From the NCBI RefSeq assembly GCF_000210295.1, contig NC_026743.1, positions 3,835,269 to 3,899,268 on the forward strand: a stretch of DNA of 64,000 nt, written 5' to 3'. The notes beneath the pieces are model-generated. The model worked only from the letters and a program-made list of their open reading frames with translations. It ran no database searches and had not been told where the DNA came from. Origin of the DNA: Trypanosoma brucei gambiense DAL972 (taxonomy: Eukaryota; Euglenozoa; Kinetoplastea; Trypanosomatida; Trypanosomatidae). Positions 62,616 through 64,000 of the stretch are shown here, in pieces; the first letter of the stretch is position 1; the number at the start of each line of letters is the position of its first letter. Both the position numbers and the translations under genes were made by a program.

Positions 62616-63860
62616 TCATCGGAGGTGAGGGAGTATACTGAGTGATCCAAGAGCGCGTAAAAGGTCAACTCCCGCTTTACCGCCTTCAGTTGTAATATTC
62701 AGGTGCATCCCAGACAAGTCGAAGGGAGCGGGAAATGCATATCTCTTGAAGTTAAGAAGCGGCAACACCATCCCGTTGATCAAATCACGAATTTTTGTGT
62801 TCATTGTGCTTGAGTCCAGGCCATCGATACGTGAGTATGTGACGCTCACATTAGTATCAACAGAATCCAAATTCGCATGGGCGACACCGTCAATGAGAGC
62901 GATATGCACCGCCTCGACAGACACGTTCATTAACATACTAAACAAGGAAATGGGGGCACCACCCCTTGGCAACAGGTCCACGGTAACTTCGACATCCTGA
63001 AACTTAACTGTAACCAGTTTCTCATTCAGGGACTTCAACCACGGGGCTGTTTTTAGTTCGAATGTAGCCTCAGAGGCACATCCAAAGCAAAGACTGTCCA
63101 ACTGACGCTGAGCGGTCTTGCTGGAGAAAACATATCTCAGTGGAAAGGGTACACGCACCACCCAGTGGCCCCTTTTAATCATCAAACGAAGCATATTATT
63201 CAAAGCCGTAAACGAAGAAACAACAGCAACAGACCAGTTTGGAAAAGGATGCCGCGGTGAAAAAACCTTCTCCGTAAGTATTAATTGGTCTGCGGCATCT
63301 GGAAGCACGACCAGTTCGAGTCTCATTTGTCCATATTCAATTTTAGAACTGTTGACAAAGACAATTGGAAACATATGGAATATCTCCTTTGTTTTGTTGG
63401 CTAAAATTTGATTCGCTGCGGTAATTATATGATGCCCAAGCTTGGGAAGCACATCCTTATCATACATATCTTTAACTCTCCCGCCAAGCCACTTAGGCAC
63501 CTTTGATTTCCCTTCACCGATGAGAGTTATCAGTGGGTCATCATTGCCAATTGCCGAACCCCCAACATGTATGTCTAGTAGTCCCCCCCTTCCTGCGGAC
63601 ACGTCCAGCCACAGTGCCACACTGGCGTTGCGTATTTCCGCCTGTGCAGACCCACTGCAAGGATACAGGTAACACCAAAACGAGTGGTATACAAACCGTG
63701 TAAACGGAACAGTAGCGCTCACGTTACAAAAGTTCCAAACCATTTTGTTTGATCCCCAAAATTTAACTGTCGCCCTTCCGACCGTCACTTTACCAAATGA
63801 ATTCTCTCCAACAACCACCCGGTGCGCCTGGTGTTCAGGAATCGGCGGTTGCTGAACCAT
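62616..63860 (-). CDS. ESAG5: BPI/LBP-like lipid-binding protein, ESAG5 family, probably N-terminally short
   Basis: From the first ATG the protein has 414 residues; the frame is open 14 codons further upstream without an ATG. It alternates hydrophobic beta-strand segments and amphipathic stretches, with several NxS/T sites (NVSA, NASV, NVSV, NITT). The C-terminal part (GMVLPLLNFKRYAFPAPF, DLSGMHLNITTEGG) resembles the pattern of the BPI/LBP/CETP superfamily, to which ESAG5 proteins belong. These proteins bind lipids and are normally secreted or surface-exposed. No signal peptide is visible at this start, so the 5' end may be lost or lie beyond a frameshift. Position upstream of a cyclase and ESAG8 on the same strand supports the ESAG5 call. 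Confidence 0.65.
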   Translation of the reverse strand: MVQQPPIPEHQAHRVVVGENSFGKVTVGRATVKFWGSNKMVWNFCNVSATVPFTRFVYHSFWCYLYPCSGSAQAEIRNASVALWLDVSAGRGGLLDIHVGGSAIGNDDPLITLIGEGKSKVPKWLGGRVKDMYDKDVLPKLGHHIITAANQILANKTKEIFHMFPIVFVNSSKIEYGQMRLELVVLPDAADQLILTEKVFSPRHPFPNWSVAVVSSFTALNNMLRLMIKRGHWVVRVPFPLRYVFSSKTAQRQLDSLCFGCASEATFELKTAPWLKSLNEKLVTVKFQDVEVTVDLLPRGGAPISLFSMLMNVSVEAVHIALIDGVAHANLDSVDTNVSVTYSRIDGLDSSTMNTKIRDLINGMVLPLLNFKRYAFPAPFDLSGMHLNITTEGGKAGVDLLRALGSLSILPHLR

Positions 63861-64000
63861 CTTTCGAGGATTAAGAGTGGGAAATGCGTGAAATCGTCGC
63901 AATACCGCTTTTCAGTTTGGGGAAAGGACTGCTTTCGGATTTGACGATTGGCAGAGGTTATTATTATTATTATTTTCTGTTGTCTGCCCAGATATTTTTC

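Overview
The window looks like chromosome-end sequence from an African trypanosome, Trypanosoma brucei sensu lato. The evidence is intronless genes in one long head-to-tail array, polypyrimidine tracts plus AG (trans-splice acceptors) ahead of many starts, receptor-type adenylate cyclases of the ESAG4/GRESAG4 family, a RING-LRR protein of the ESAG8 type, a BPI-like ESAG5 relative, and a kinetoplastid-style rRNA unit. The gene order TEY-type MAP kinase, EIF4E2-like cap-binding protein, FKBP-TPR protein, IMP dehydrogenase and GRESAG4 matches what I remember of the right end of T. brucei chromosome 10. That assignment rests on memory, and the subspecies cannot be told from here.

Layout. (1) 1-5.1 kb: broken adenylate cyclase pieces around a 100-base assembly gap, then one complete receptor adenylate cyclase. 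(2) 5.1-10.4 kb: about 5.3 kb with no convincing gene. (3) 10.4-39.3 kb: a plus-strand polycistron of conserved core genes: PIH1-domain protein, MAP kinase, OXLD1/diflavin-reductase-like fusion, a small voltage-sensor-like membrane protein, a twin-cysteine (CHCH-like) protein, eIF4E, an IF-3-like mitochondrial factor, FKBP-TPR, WDR92/DNAAF10, IMPDH with a glycosomal SKL end, an FtsH/m-AAA type protease, a divergent kinase, a BTB/T1-domain protein, a family-16 methyltransferase and several unknowns. (4) 40.5-44.2 kb: a second complete adenylate cyclase. (5) 44.2-51.1 kb: a gene-poor stretch with short telomere-like motifs, then an orphan rDNA segment (ITS1, 5.8S, ITS2, start of LSU alpha, no 18S), cut by a second 100-base gap. 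(6) 52-64 kb, minus strand: ESAG8-like, adenylate cyclase, two decayed genes, ESAG5-like. Read on that strand the order is ESAG5, ESAG4, ESAG8, the order known from bloodstream VSG expression sites.

How it fits together. Core housekeeping genes run rightward toward the chromosome end. A subtelomeric, expression-site-like block runs leftward toward them, and rDNA sequence lies at the convergent junction. The three adenylate cyclases are mosaics: copies 1 and 2 share an almost identical catalytic domain but have different ectodomains, while copies 2 and 3 share an ectodomain and upstream region but differ in the catalytic domain. Copies 2 and 3 form a large inverted repeat. Two genes of the polycistron (PIH1 protein and WDR92) belong to the R2TP/axonemal-dynein assembly network.
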